In this document: piece after piece, positions 21,840 to 34,968 of the stretch
Position numbering within the stretch: the stretch's first letter is position 1
How the letters are laid out: each line of letters starts with the position of its first letter
Assembly (NCBI GenBank): GCA_034440635.1
Contig: JAOTON010000333.1
Span: 372,001 to 436,000 of the forward strand
Source: Lepas anatifera
Taxonomy: Eukaryota > Arthropoda > Thecostraca > Lepadidae
Reading direction: 5' to 3'
Length of the DNA: 64,000 nt
Made by a program: the position numbers and the translations under genes
Notes under the pieces: model-generated
Seen by the model: only the letters and a program-made list of their open reading frames with translations
Told to the model about the DNA's origin: nothing
Databases searched by the model: none

Positions 21840-23950
21840 AACTTTATTATCTTTGCAAAACATCAAAACATGCCCCAAAAAATATTTACATGGATTTCTC
21901 ACATCTTTTAGGGCATATGGTGAAACAATCATAGAATATAGGGCAACACCGTGCGAGAGCAGACACTTAACTTTCAGAAGGCTTCGGCATTTCTCCTGTG
22001 TCCTATAGCTTAGATGTATATATGGTTGTCTAACCTGGACAATTGTTAATGTATGCACAGGCGTAGAAACAGAGGGCCAAGAGGCCACGACCCCCAATGT
22101 TCAAGAACTTACCCATTAACCCTGTGTCGTTGTCTGGAAAAAACGCCTTTAAGATGCTCCTTTCTCCCCAATATTCTGGACGTTCCTATACCTATGTACA
22201 TACGTATATGTATATGTCTATGTATACTAATGTATGTATGCAGAGGCGGATCGAGGATCTCGCTTCGGGGATAGATGGGGCCAGTGGGCTCGAGCCTCCC
22301 CGCAATTTCCCCAGCTCTGCCTCCGGCTATGCATTAGCTATATAGTGACATTTCGGAGGGAGATTGAGTCCCCTAGTCCCCCTTTTATCCGCCTATGCAT
22401 GGATTTCTATAGATGTAGGTATGTAATCTCCTAGCCATCTGTCTTTATAACGGGTGTACATATAACCGTTTTGCATCATGAGGGTCGTATGGCAAATAAG
22501 GCATGGAGTCATTAAAGATAATGCAAAGGGGGAGGGGTGAAAAATGAAACAATTCCGTCCAAGTGGCTACAGCACGCTTAGACTATGTCATACATTCTAT
22601 TGCGGTGATTCCATCAATGCACAAACACTGTTTACGTCTCGTTTAGTTCAGTGTTTTATAGGAATATGGGAGCTGGTTCACGAAATGAAATACGTGAAGG
22701 CGTATGATATTCCGTCGAAATTTTTCTCCTGTGTTCTCTTGCCCTCTCTCACCCTTTAATTCTTTTAGTGTTTCAGTGTCATTTATTGTGCACTTGCTTC
22801 ATTTTTCTCACTTTTTAGTTGCCAGATTTGCGTTTGGTGGAAAAAATCGACAAAGCGACAGGGCTCAACGTTTCTCTTTTTAAGCACTTCATTAGGACTT
22901 TGCTTCAAATTTTGGTTGAGTGTGCCCAAACCACCATTGGGGGTGACGAGGCGCCCCCAAAAAGTCAGAAATTTACTCCCCTATTTGGTGGGTACATTGT
23001 GGTGTTGAGCAAACATTTTCTCACGGAAATCATTGCAGAGCCCGTCTGACGTCAGGTAACTGAAATAATGCGCAGGTAAAACCGATCATATTCCGTGCAA
23101 CTTCCGATGCTTCCACGTAACAGGTGTTTGGTCGAGTTCAACTCTAGCATGTGGCGAGGGGCGCCGGCGAGTTGACCCATGAACCCCGGTATGGCACTAC
23201 CCGATGTATCACGTGACTTACCGCACCAGCTGTCGCCAGGGGGTGATTTGTCTGTCGCCTTCTTCTGTTTCCTGCCGTTTCCACCGTCACCGCTGCAAAC
23301 TAGTTCCGTTCTGCCACCTCCACCCCAGCTCCGTCGTCACATGCATGCTCACAAGTCATCAAACTACAACAGCCAATCAGCAGCAGCCGCTGGTCTGGGT
23401 GGGCGGAGCCAACGCATCGGCGGCGACGCTGGCCGTGCGAAACGCACCGTCGGCGGCGGGGAGGGACGCCTTCTAGACCTTCCGGACGTGGGGTCGGGGG
23501 TAGGAGTTACCCACCTGGCGGGGAACATATCTGCATTTGATGTTGGAATGGCTCTATAGGAGAAAAATTCAATAAAAGTAGTCATGTGTGAAGCAAATTG
23601 AGGAACAAGGCTTGAACCATGGCCAGTTTTTCCAACTAGGAAGAACGGAATATTAAAAAGGGCCAAAACCCTACGGGTGATTTCAGCATGTCTTAACAAA
23701 ATCAAAGGCAAAGTTATTTCTTAAAGACCTTGGATAGAAACTATAGAATCTCAAATTGATTACCAACTCGGAAATTAAGACGATATATCTGCAGAAGGAC
23801 CCAAAACTGGAATAAGAGGGCGTCGTCGAGACTATATTACGATAGATTTGGGGAATAAGATCGCATTGATTCAGATCATCCACCAGGTTTGGACCTCGAG
23901 CAAAGATGACGAGTGATTGCTTTTACCATACAAATAAATTATCTCTTTTA
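21840..23950. other. Noncoding region with one small MITE and a GC-rich patch
   Basis: No gene is recognised. 22241-22397 is a small element noted separately. 23160-23530 is GC-rich and includes AGCCAATCAGCAGC, a CCAAT-type word. Overlapping frames there (23179-23559, 23204-23476 and the opposite strand) reflect base composition rather than coding. Confidence 0.35.
22241..22397. mobile_element. Short MITE with GGCGGAT ends
   Basis: The left end CAGAGGCGGATCGAGG and the right end, read inward, CATAGGCGGATAAAAGG form imperfect inverted repeats around about 157 bp. The ends resemble those of the hAT MITE at 49684-50824. The target duplication is not clear: TATGTATG on the left is close to TATGCATG on the right only if the boundary is shifted. 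Confidence 0.5.
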
Positions 23951-23956
23951 CCAACC

Positions 23957-24311
23957 GCCCCCGGTAGCTCAGTTGGTAGAGCGTTGGGCTCCGGCCCACT
24001 GCTCAGAAGCATGCAGTGGCAGTGCATGTCCAGGCTTGGGATTGGTTCCCCTGAGACGCTCCGGCGCTCAAAAGCTTACCTGACGTGCAGGTCGGCTGGC
24101 AACTGACTGGTGAGAGGGTGATCTGAGCGGGGCGGCCGTCCCTGTGCTTTGTGGGACGTTAAACTTTGGCTTCTAAATCAACCCTTCAATGTGGGAGTTC
24201 CTTGTTCGGATGGTGGGGTCGGGATTTCCGTGACAAGTCCCCTGATGACTTTAGTGAAACTCCGACTTCAACAGTCGAACTGAGAACAACTTGGACAAAA
24301 TTTATAAAAAG
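23957..24311 (+). mobile_element. SINE family A, copy 3 (best preserved)
   Basis: It starts GCCCCCGGTAGCTCAGTTGG, a clear tRNA-derived A-box region. A body with the CTGTGCTTTGTGGGACGTT block follows, and it ends TTGGACAAAATTTATAAAAA. The tRNA head is too long between its boxes to be a working tRNA. The element would be transcribed by RNA polymerase III and copied by a LINE in trans. Confidence 0.87.
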
Positions 24312-26227
24312 TTACACTTGGCATATTATTAACATGGAAAATGCATAGACATGCACATTGCAGACAGCTGTGGTTTGAAGCTACCACTGATGGTATCTAT
24401 TGTTTAGCACATGAAACGAAATAGTGAACACAGTTGTTATCAGAGTGGCGCAAAATTGATGTTCGGCTTCGTGGAGGGATGTATATACCTCTCCTTGGCA
24501 TTTTTCGCAATCTTTTCGCTCACTGACACAGCGCAGGGGCCTATTTCGTCAGAGAGCTGTCCTTGCATTTCAGGGGCCTGAAATGTACGTAGAGTATGTA
24601 TCAACATCGATGGGGTACCTCTGACGTTAGTGGACACCTTCGCCCCAGTCACGTCATCGGATTGGGCCTTCTTGACCTGTTTCGGGGGTTTCAACTGCCA
24701 GACTAGCTCCTCATACTAATCAAGAGGGCTTCAGTATCAAATAAGAAGTCTTATGTGCCTTTTCGTAAAACATTTATGGTTCCTCCAGCATAGATAGAAT
24801 CTGCTTGAGCTTAGCAGAGGGCATCCTAAATTGTTCTGGGGTCAGGCTTGTAGCATTGGGAGTCATGAAAATACGCGAACAGCCAGCTGACTGACAAAGG
24901 AGACCCTCCAAAAGGTAAAGGATACTTTTAAGTCGCCCACAGAAGGTGAAGATGAGGAGCCAAGGTCAAGCCCTTGAGCAGGCCAAAGAGGTCCCGTCTA
25001 GCGAAGCCAACTGCACTCTGAGACCTCACTTAGAGTAAGAGAGTCCCCAGCGTCATTGATACGTGGCTCACTTGTATTTTAGGGACACTGACATGCATAG
25101 GAGGTCCTTTGACTAAAAACCTAGGCACCTTAAAAGGCAGAAAACTAGAAAAAAACTCCATTCGCTGAGCTCTGTCCTCAATTTGAAACCCGTTAGCTTT
25201 GCTGAGCCCCGTTTTAGTTGTGAGCCAAATCGTTTCACTGAGACTCCACATACCTTCCTGCGAAAAGGGAAAACCTGCACCGAAACAATCATCTCGCGAG
25301 TCATCTAAAAAAAGTTAAGTGGCAATTGAACCTAACTGCAATGGCAGAGAGTAGAATTTCTTTTGTGAGTATTTCCCCATGCAGACTTTATATGAAATGT
25401 TCGTAAATTGTTCTTTGAAGAAACCACCTTTGCATCCGAACACATTTTGTCGGGTCATGCCTACTGGCACCATACTTGCAAAGTTCAAGTTCAGAGGTGA
25501 TTTGGAAATTTCGCAGTATATTTAAGTATAGTTCGACATGTTTTTGACCTGCTATGACAGCCAAAACTAGCATTCCGAACCTTCTCGATTTAGCGAGCCA
25601 CCCTGAGGCGAACGCATCCTGCTGGTGTCAGAATCGTCTCCGTCGGCCGCGACTTTGCCACGTCCTCCTCAGGACTCTTGTAGGCTCGTTTGACTGGAGA
25701 AGAACCGCCGCTACTCCACGGCTTGTTCCGTGTCCAAACCAAATTCACAGCACCAAATCTGAAATCGTGGGCAGGTGCACGCGCTGGTTAACGTTGTGAG
25801 GGGGAAGGGAAGTTACTGAAAATACACACTTGTGGACTTCGCTCTGATCGGAGGTGTGGATGTGAATGAATAGAATGTATTTTCTGGACATTCATACGCT
25901 GGAAGATTGATATAAGAGTTATTCATTTTAGAAGACGCCATCCTTCCGCACGGCCCGGAGCGATCGGCTTTATGTACGCATTTTTCTGAGCCTGTTCCAG
26001 TGAGATTTGTCAACTGATTTTTTAGCAACTGTCTCAGTACAGCAAGCTCAGTTGAGCCAAGGCCATAACGACATAACGACCTTCAGTTCCGGACAAAATT
26101 ATGTCTTATAAGGAATAATATCTAGCGTTCAGGTTTCTTGTGATATCGAAACATATTTGAGCCTACATTGTCTTGATAAAATGGGTGCTAGGACATAACA
26201 AACCGTATCCGTCCTGTTTTGTTTTGT
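24312..26227. other. Noncoding region, no gene recognised
   Basis: Frames of up to about 84 codons occur on both strands with no recognisable similarity. No internal repeat structure was seen. Confidence 0.4.
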
Positions 26228-26232
26228 AAGCT

Positions 26233-26363
26233 GGGCTGCCTGGTGTCTGAGTGGCGCGTCGGTTAGTGAGCGTTTGCGAAGCGTGGCGTGCTGCGTGTGC
26301 GAGAGTCACGGGTTCAGCCCGCCGAGAGGCGAATTTGTCGCTCTGCCCTACCTCGAGCCTAGC
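26233..26363 (+). mobile_element. tRNA-derived SINE fragment
   Basis: A GTGTCTGAGTGGCGCGTCGG head and a GGGTTCAGCCCGCC B-box-like word lie about 70 bp apart, as in a long-arm tRNA head. The body is cut off where the family C element begins at TTAA 26364. Confidence 0.5.
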
Positions 26364-26367
26364 TTAA

Positions 26368-27181
26368 CACGCGCATTGACGGGGGTCTGAGTCACCTTGC
26401 TTTGACGGGGGGGGTACCCGCCCCTAAGATTTCAGGAACCATGGTGGTAGCGAAAACGGTAAACGGCGTTGGGTGCCCATCCACTTCTCCATCGAAAATA
26501 GTTTAACCTTTTTCAGGTCCATTTAAGGTCACGGACGTCAAACATGCCGTCATAGGTATAACATGTAAATTAAGTTTTCGGTCATTGCATCTGAACAAAT
26601 AAAGATGAGCAAACGACTTGAACCATATGAATCCTCGCAGCAAGCCGAATCGAATGATATATAATTTGACCTTGCTGGTCAAATAAGGATTTGACCTGAC
26701 CTGAGATCGGTCTGGTCAAATTATATAAAATGCATATCATTAGAACCGCAAAGCCAAGGCGAGTCTAATGCAGCTAAAATAAACGCTCTATCACCATCTG
26801 TTCCTGAGTTATTCAGTAAAAACCATTTTCCCATGTACTTCCAATGGAGAGGTCATGCCTCCTACCTGACCTTAGGTCATCGATATTAAAAATACCGGAA
26901 CAAATTTTAGAGAACTCGGTGCGTCCATTATGTGATATCAGTTTCAATCGGATAAGTTCACCCTGCTCCGACTTATACCATCTTAAACTTTTTTGATGTC
27001 AGGTCACTTGACCTGTACTGGTGACCTGACCTGAGATGACCTAACCTTGAAATTTTCACGGAAATTTTAAAAATGATGAGGAAAAAGGCATGCCAAGTAC
27101 GGCGGCGCTACGCACCGCTGTTTTTCTGCTATCTCCGAAAAAACCCGAGGGGGCGGGTACCCGCCCCCGTCAATGTGCGTG
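26368..27181 (+). mobile_element. Family C TTAA-flanked non-autonomous DNA transposon, copy 1
   Basis: TTAA lies on both sides (26364-26367 and 27182-27185). The left end is CACGCGCATTGACGGGGG and the right end is its complement with one change. The 814-bp interior carries many TGACCT/AGGTCA hexamers, including a clustered direct and everted array at about 26660-26720 and another at about 27000-27045. There is no coding frame. TTAA duplication suggests a piggyBac-type transposase acting in trans, although the CAC terminus differs from the usual CCC. Confidence 0.88.
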
Positions 27182-27185
27182 TTAA

Positions 27186-28440
27186 TCCTATTTTTGCTCC
27201 AACGCGATATGATCTCAGCAGCTTGAGTGTCGTTTCTCCTCTCTCCCTAAAAGATATTAGCATGCAGTGCTTCTTCTCACGGCCGTGCCTTGGCCGCACC
27301 TCCCAAACGGCTCAAATACCATCGCTTTGTTCACATAACTGGTGCTTTAAGGCACTTTTTTGTGCCCTAAAGAATTTGATCGGCCGGCAAAAGACAGTCC
27401 TATCTTTACACAAGCTTAGAGTGTTCATCAAATCCGATCAAAACCGACGATGTGATTAGATCTAAGTCACACAGGTAGTAGCCCCCTAGATACGGTGCCC
27501 AAAGACAAATAAACTAAATTGGAATTTTGTCGTTATTGTAGTGCATATTCACTAACAGTGGAGAAGGATAATAATTTTCTAGGCTATTATAAGGTACAAT
27601 TATCATATTTTTGCAGTGTGGAATGCTCCAGTTATGGCTGTATATTTCTCTTGAAAAGGGATGGCGGCAAGTAACTAAGGAGGCTAGTTTAAAATCATAC
27701 ATACTCACATGTATCAACATTCAGGACCACCTAACACCGCCCCAAGCCATTTCCACGGACTCCTATTGATTAATCGAGTCTTCGCTTTGCAAGATTTCTA
27801 ATTGTGATATGCATTTAAAGCTGGGTTTTAAAGAAATTAAACTTCTGCTTGGGCGGCTACACAGGAGCGTAAGCCGATTGAAGTTGAATTAAGCGTGCCT
27901 CCAACTCTTGGTTAAGCTTGACAACGCCCAGCGCGGACTTGTGCTGACGCGGCCTCCGTCTCCTGCCATCAATACTGCCTGCCTAAGAGGCTTATTTCGA
28001 TTACAGTAATTCCGTGAACATAAGAAAGTTTGCACAATTACACTATGTGCTTTATTACCTGTCATATCAAAGTTAACCATCTGTTTTTCATCTGCGTTTG
28101 AAACTTTTTTAACCCTACTCCGGGTACCAGCTATAGCCACAGTTGCCATGGTGGCGGGGGAGGGGGTGGGGGTAAAAACGCCACTCTGACTCAAACATAA
28201 GAGGGTTCGAAAGAGAAACTGATAAAACGGTTGCTTGAAATTCAATGGAAGTAGGCCGGTCATTTTTCTGGTAAAGACAATGTTGGGTCATATCAGGTCA
28301 AACAAGGTTACAAATGACAAAATGAGGTATACTTGAAAACATAAAAAGATTCAATTGCGCTTTCGGTGCGTTTCTTCGTTATATGGGGAAAACCAAGAGC
28401 TGGGCCAATTCTAACCCCCCGCCCTCAAGGGAGCGCGTGT
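27186..28440. other. Noncoding region with a TTAA-family right-end fragment
   Basis: No gene is recognised. 28270-28440 has TGACCT-type words, then a GCGCTTTCGGTGCG block and GGGAGCGCGTGTTAA, like the right end of the TTAA families, but the left part is absent. A 128-codon frame at 27073-27459 starts inside family C and is not credible. Confidence 0.45.
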
Positions 28441-30850
28441 TAACAGTGCGGACGGGTGGCGCATGACCTTAAGTGAAAAGTGAGAAGATGAGATGTTGTT
28501 AAAAACGTCTCGTTTTTTGCATGGGAACTAAAAATTGATAAAATAATGAGACTTAGGTTCCCTACCCAATTTTTGGCGAAGTGAGACCATTCTAGACCAC
28601 CCTTTGAAGGTGTATTGGGGCCATTTGGACGCTAGAGCAAGTTTTCCCGCGAATCCTGGAATCCGTCACCGTTTTTCTCTGCCACTATTCATGGATTGGC
28701 CCTGAGTATTTTCCGTTTAACTTCCAGGACCATCTCTAGCATATTTTGGCCATTGGGGACCTTCACTTTCCTTTTTCACCTTGTGTTACCTCTAAAATAA
28801 CTCATATAATGAAGAATAACCTTTTAAAACTAACAAGATTTTGGGGGAGGGGGAGTTTTTACAGCTATTTTTGGTACTGAATTCAAATTCGGCTTCCAAA
28901 ATACTTTTTGATTACTTTTTGCACGTGTGTCACTCCTCTGTGTATCAAGTTTTTATTTTACTTACATCGACTTCGCCTGTTATTGGAACATATTTTGTTG
29001 GCGATTTACTTGAACAAATAAGATAAAATAAAAACTAGATATATTGGGGTAGTTGGTGTTTTACCCGTCACTGACCTTTCACCTTTGACCTCATTTCACG
29101 TTGCCTAGTTAGATGGGTCACATGGACTTAGTGTATGCGAATTACAGTGAAAATGTATCTTTGTCACTTTAATGACTATATTAAAGTGATTCGATGCCCA
29201 AACTTCTGTTCGATGCCAGCCAGACCGGCAAAATGGGCCGCGAATAGCAAAAATAAGGTTTTTGACCTGACCTGGAGGGTGATCTGATAACCTAAGTTCC
29301 TACAAATTGGCATCGATTGCAAGCTCTCTTGACGAGCAACACGCTGGTTTTTACCGCGAAGCTTTGCGTCAGTTAGGGACCAATCGCAAGGGAGAGGGGT
29401 CGCAGCGATCTCTCTGGAAAGGCAAAGGCAATGAAAACCAGAAGTGTGGGGGCTAAGGCGGGCAATCCGGCGTCATGCGCCGATAGCACCCACTCCGGCG
29501 TCATACGAACCCCTGCAACAATTCGGCCTTTAATTGTTTTAGAAAATATCATATTCCATAGTTTCGGAAAAATTATCAGAGTAATGGACAGCAACTATTT
29601 TCGCCGTTTTTCCTGAGCATTCCATTGTTCAGTAAAAACGACTTTATTTACATGAACAGGGCTTTGAACTTTGAGATGCCTTCATTGAAATCATGAAATT
29701 TAACATATGTTGTAACAATTAACTTTTCGTTCATCAAACACAATGACACAATCAGAAAACATTATCAGCATGTCCTAAGTCACTTTCCCAGGACGGCATG
29801 GGCGTTATTACCTGAACAGGAATGATTCACCTCTTCTACCCCAAAATTATCGCCAAAAGCCGAACCTAGTCGCTTGATATTGAGGAAAACTTATTTTCAT
29901 GAGCTCGCACGGATCATGCAAACTCCTCGGATACCCATCAAGGTAAAAACAAAAGCAACGATAGAGTCAAGCAGTAAATCAGACATAAAATTGTCTCACA
30001 AGTAAATGATCGCTGAGTAAGGTTTGACACCAACCGGAGCAGTGACCCATTAATATTCGCTGTGGACCGGCTCCCCGTCTGAGACGCCGGTCTGGGAACT
30101 GGGAAGGTCAGCAAGGCGGCGCTGGCAGCAGAAGCGCTGCTAATTCCGCCCTCCGACATGGCTGCCCGCGTCAAACAGCCTGCCGGCAAATTGATTCAGG
30201 CCACTAACTAACGAGGGCGTCCGACCAAGTGTAAAATTAATTGGACATGTTCATTTGTTGTGTAACTTTGGTCGGCGGTGGGCTTAATGAATCTCAACTC
30301 GTCGACAGGCGGTGCCTGATTTAAAATCCTTGGAGGTTTCACCCAAGGTCGATGCGGTGTTTCCATTTTAGTGTGACGTGTTTACGGCGCCCACTTGGGT
30401 AATCTATTGAGGCTGGTGCTTTTGGCCTCGAGGAAGTAACTTTAAAGCAGCAAAAACAATAAAGAAAGCGAGACATAGTCATGCGTCAATTCTGTTTCAG
30501 CATGGTGACCCTAGTTTACAATTTAAAACATTCGAGAAAGGTTCAAAATGTTCCGCATATGTTACTGGAAGTGTGATCAGCATAGGATTGGCAGCTGTTT
30601 GCGTACTTACCTAGTGATCAAATCAGTATAGGAGGGAAACTTTGTCGGTAGATCCTGAGCCCATCAGTCACCTAAAACGGCCTAATAAGAACCATATACC
30701 TACCCAGATTCAGGCTTGTTGATATCTCACCCAACGGTGCCATGGGAGTGCAACGAAAAATACAATTTATTTTTCAATTCGATTCAAAGTCGAGAATATC
30801 CAAGCGATAAGCAATGCAATACTGTACAAAGAAGTGATTGAGGAACTTAA
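28441..30850. other. Noncoding region, no gene recognised
   Basis: No repeat with a defined end was found. Short GACCT words at 29080-29100 and 29270-29290 suggest further decayed fragments. 30040-30180 is a GC-rich patch. Confidence 0.35.
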
Positions 30851-30857
30851 AGCTTAA

Positions 30858-31701
30858 CACGCGCATTGACGGGGGGTGGGTACCCGCCCCCTCTCGGTTT
30901 TTTCGGATACAACATAAAAACGGCGGCGCTTAGCGCCACCGTACTTGGCATACCTTTTCTCTCATCATTTTACAACTTTTGTAAAAATTTTAAGGTTAGG
31001 TCATCTCAGGTCAGGTCACCAGCACAGGTCAAGTGACCTGACCTAAAAAAAGTTTAAGATAGCATAAGTCGGAATGAAGTGAAGTTATCCGACTGAAACT
31101 CAAATCACATTATGGGCCCACCGAGTTCTTTAAAATATGTTCCGGTATTTTTGATATCGATGACCTAAGGTCAGGTACGAGCCATGACCCTTCCGTTGGA
31201 AATACATGGGAAAATGGTTTTAACTAGATAACTTAGTAACGGATGGCGATAAAGCACTTATTTTAACTGCATTAGATTCACCTTGTCTTTGCGGTTCTAA
31301 TGATATGCGCTTTATCTAATTTAACTTTGACCTGACCTCAGGTCAGGTCAATTCATTTATTTGACCTAGCAACGCCATATTATATATAATTCGATTCGGC
31401 TTGGTGCGAGGATTCATACAGTTTAAGTCTTTTTGCTCTACCTTTATTTGTTCGGATGTAATGACCGAAAACCTTCATTTACATATTATCCCCAGGACGG
31501 CATGTTTTTACCTCTAGTGACCTTAAATGTGACCTGACAAAAAAATGTTACAAATATTTGCGATGAAAAAATTGACGGCCTACCCAATACCGTATACCGT
31601 TTTTTGCTAACTACCGTAGTTCTCGAGACCTTAGGGGGGGGTGGGTACCCGCCACCCCCCCGTCAAAGCGAAGGTGGCTCAGACCCCCGTCAATGCGCGT
31701 G
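30858..31701 (-). mobile_element. Family C element, copy 2
   Basis: TTAA flanks the element at 30854-30857 and 31702-31705. The ends are CACGCGCATTGACGGGGG and its exact complement, the best-preserved inverted ends of the family. Compared with copy 1 the interior is in the opposite orientation, with the GGCTCAGACC block at the right end. Length is 844 bp. Confidence 0.92.
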
Positions 31702-31705
31702 TTAA

Positions 31706-32001
31706 GTGAGGCAATACACTCCCTCTGGGTGTGATTCTCAACAGGAAAAACCCTGTCCCCACTCCGCGTAGTGACGCTCCTACTGACAACACTAAACCAG
31801 GAACCAACGAGCCTAAATGCCGCAGTGAGCTACGTGGCGTGAGGTAAGGAACTCATTCTTAATTGCATATAAGATATAATTAGCAGCGTTTTCAGGCATA
31901 CAAAAAAGTGAAAACGTGAGTTACGAATGCCAGAAAGCCCCACCAATGGTCAAAGTGATAATGAGATAATAGTCACAAATACTGATTGTTTAAGAACTTA
32001 A
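31706..32001. other. Spacer between two inverted family C copies
   Basis: About 300 bp of unremarkable noncoding DNA separates copies 2 and 3. Confidence 0.6.
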
Positions 32002-32856
32002 CACGCGCATTGACGGGGGTCTGAGCCACCTTCGCTTTGACGGGGAAGGGCGGGTACCCACCCCCCTAAGATCTCGAGAACCACGGTAGGTAGCGAAAAA
32101 CGTGAAAAGCGGTAAACGGCGTTGGGTTGCCCATCCACCTCTCCATCGAAAACATTTGAACCTTTTTTCAGGTCACATTTAAGGTCACGAGAGGTCAAAA
32201 CATGCCGTCATAGGGATAATATGTAAATTAAGTATTTCGGCCATTACATCTGAACAGGTCAAGATAGAGCAAAACGACTTTAACTATATGAATCCTCTCA
32301 GCAAGCCACATCGAATGATATATAACTTGACCTTGCTAGGTCAAATCAAGGATTTGACCTGACCTGAGGTCAGGTCAGGTTCAAATTATATAAAATGCAT
32401 ATCATTAGAACCACAAAGCCCAGGCGAGTCTAATGCAGCTAAAATTAACGCTCTATCACCATCTGTTGCTGAGTTATTCCGTAAAAACCATTTTCCCATG
32501 TATTTCCAATGGAGAGGTCACCAGTACCTCGTACCTGACCTTAGGTCATCGATATCAAAAATACCAGAACATATTTTAGAGAAATAGGTGGGGCCGTTAT
32601 GTGATATGAGTTTCAATCTGATAAGTTCACCCTGCTCCGACTTATGCTATCTTAAACTTTTTTGAGGTCGGGTCACTTGACCTGTACTGGTGACCTGACC
32701 TGAGATGACCTAACCTTCAAATTTTCACAGAAGTTGTAAAAATGACGAGGAAAAGGGTATGCCAAGTACGGCGGCGCTACGCGCCGCCGTTTTTTGCTAT
32801 CTCCGAAAAACCTGAGGGGAGGGGGCTGGTACCGGCCCACCCGTCAATGCGCTTGT
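32002..32856 (+). mobile_element. Family C element, copy 3
   Basis: TTAA lies at 31998-32001 and 32857-32860. The left end is CACGCGCATTGACGGGGG and the right end has one base change in its complement. The 855-bp interior parallels copy 1, including the TGACCTGACCTGAGGTCAGG array at about 32356-32385. It faces copy 2 across 300 bp. Confidence 0.92.
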
Positions 32857-32860
32857 TTAA

Positions 32861-33760
32861 ACAGCCATAAGACATCTTGATCACATATTTCACAGAATGT
32901 AGAACTGTTTTGAAATAACCCTGCAATTTCGTGCGATACTCGTTAATAAAAAACGTCTTCAGCCCCTGCCGGTTTCATCTTTATCTGAGATCCACCCCCA
33001 CAATCGTGTTGCTCGAAGAGTGTTGACCCTCCGGCAGCGTCCAGTCGCACGGACGCTCCCCGCCGGACATCTCATTCAATGTTCCTAATCCGCGCCGCGA
33101 TGTATTTCGTTCCGGTAATTGGGGCCCGCCCGTTAAAAGTGGCGGCGGCCGGGCGCTGCAGGTCCCGCGGGTGTCCTGGCAGCGCCGAAACGATCGGCCC
33201 AGCTTCACCCTCCGGCGGGCAGGCTCGATAGTCTCGCTAGTTTTACGCGCGCCGGCCGCCGCTGATACCGGCGCTCATAACGACCGACTGCGGTGCCGAT
33301 TGATGGCCCCCAGGGAAAGCTGTTCGCCCCCGTGCCCCGCCCCGACGGACCCTCCCCCTCCTGCCGCCGACCGCGGGCCTGGTCCGAAGAATCTGACCCC
33401 TTGCAGGGCCGGACGCTTCAGAGCTGATTCTTTATAGGTATCATGTTTTGATTTTGTATAAGTGCTGAGAGGGTGGTGTCTAAAATTTGTAAGAATTTAC
33501 CAACATTTCACGCATAAAAGATGAATAGACTGAATTTACAGATGTGTGACAAGATGTGTGTTTAAACCTCGCCACAGTGAGTGAGGGGTGTTTGAACACC
33601 CCCTTGGCTTTATCCGACAGTGCCAGAAAATGACGGCGCAGAGAGCCTCAGGCTTGGGTCATCTTAGTTGAGGTCACCAGGCCAGGAAAGTGACCTCACC
33701 TCCAAAAATGCTTCAAATGGCACGTGGTAAAATATTTTAGTATTCGTATTTGATATTTAC
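32861..33760. other. GC-rich noncoding patch plus a TTAA-family fragment
   Basis: 32990-33420 is strongly GC- and CpG-rich. Frames there are shadows of composition. 33540-33730 includes GGGTCATCTTAGTTGAGGTC and a paired GTGACCTCACCTCC block, like a minus-orientation fragment of family C, without ends. Confidence 0.45.
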
Positions 33761-33762
33761 GA

Positions 33763-33764
<2 letters not shown>

Positions 33765-33808
<44 letters not shown>

Positions 33809-33869
33809 GTTATCGATCAATTATATATGTATATATATATATATACATATATAATTGATCGATCCCAAG

Positions 33870-33933
<64 letters not shown>

Positions 33934-33955
33934 TGTGTGTGTGTGTGTGTGTGTA
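33765..33955. repeat. TA and GT microsatellite with an internal foldback
   Basis: Long TA runs flank an interrupted palindrome in which ATCGATCAATTATATA is followed by its complement ending AATTGATCGAT. A run of GT repeats follows at 33932-33951. Sequence of this kind often varies in length and may be mis-assembled. Confidence 0.95.
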
Positions 33956-34968
33956 CATACGATATATACTATTATATATTTGATCTGGAGTAACTTCCAG
34001 TTCTCAAAAGCTTAGCATCTTAGGCCACTATCAACAGTAATATTGCTGGTTTGGACCTGGCTGCAAGGTTGGCCCTGGGGGGGATATTCCAAAACTCACC
34101 CCTGGGGCAAAAGTGGATTGGAGACTCATTGGGGCGGGGGCTAGCATAAGAAAACAACGTGTAGAATCCTCTATTTGAAGTGATGCAGCTCCAATTAGTT
34201 AACTGGATATATGTTTTAGAAATTTACCCCAAATCGATATCAAAACTGCTAAGTACATATGTACCTACAAGTATATAAACCCACAGGAATGTTATGTAAC
34301 TGGGTAAAAGGTTCCCAGATATAGGTACGGCCTTAATGCATGGATGTCGAAAGCGCAGAGGGGTGGGGGACAGGAGAACGTGTTCCTAATGACTGGAAAA
34401 CCAGGAGGACGCTCCAAAAATCGACACTCGGCTGAGAACTTAAGCCTTTTCTGCTAGTTGTCAACTTGTACTACTTGTACAACTTGTACTTAACGAAAAT
34501 ACTCTCAAGCTGATTCTAGGCACGTGCATTATTCTTTATCGTTCATTGTTTATTTAGCGTAGTTAATGTAAAGTCAATGTCGCAGTCAAATGTCAAAGGG
34601 TAAAACACTGTGACGAGTATTTCCGATCGCTGAGTGTGTGCATCACTATGTGGTGACTCACTCATCTGCCTCTGGGGAGAAGACAGGAGTTCCAGGCAAA
34701 TACTTCTTCATCAGTGGCTGCCCAGCAAGTTTCTAAACAAACAGAGCATTCCAAAACTGAAGTATATTTTTATTCATATCATGTTGGTGGCATGGGAGCA
34801 CAAAAGTCTGATGTTTTGTTCCTTTGGTTTAAATGGAAAACTTCAGACAATATGAGACAAGCTGCCCCACTGTCACCCATTCCAGCTGTATTACCGGTTA
34901 TGACCTAAACTTCCCCTCAATCAGTAGTGAAGCAGGCGTAGACGAAGGGAAGCGTTGCCGAGGGTTCG
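33956..34968. other. Noncoding region, no gene recognised
   Basis: Overlapping short frames at 34634-34908 have no recognisable similarity. No defined repeat was seen. Confidence 0.35.

Noticed and set aside
21613..22008. 131-codon frame overlapping SINE copy 2
   Set aside because: It begins within the SINE body on its antisense strand and runs into unrelated sequence.
23179..23559. 126-codon frame in GC-rich sequence
   Set aside because: Three overlapping frames on both strands have similar length, as GC-rich DNA lacks stops. None shows a domain.
23957..24040. Functional tRNA at the SINE head
   Set aside because: The A box is good, but the anticodon and variable regions are replaced and no cloverleaf closes.
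33827..34015. 62-codon frame in the TA/GT run
   Set aside because: It is a microsatellite translation (alternating Tyr-Ile and Val-Cys) and not a gene.
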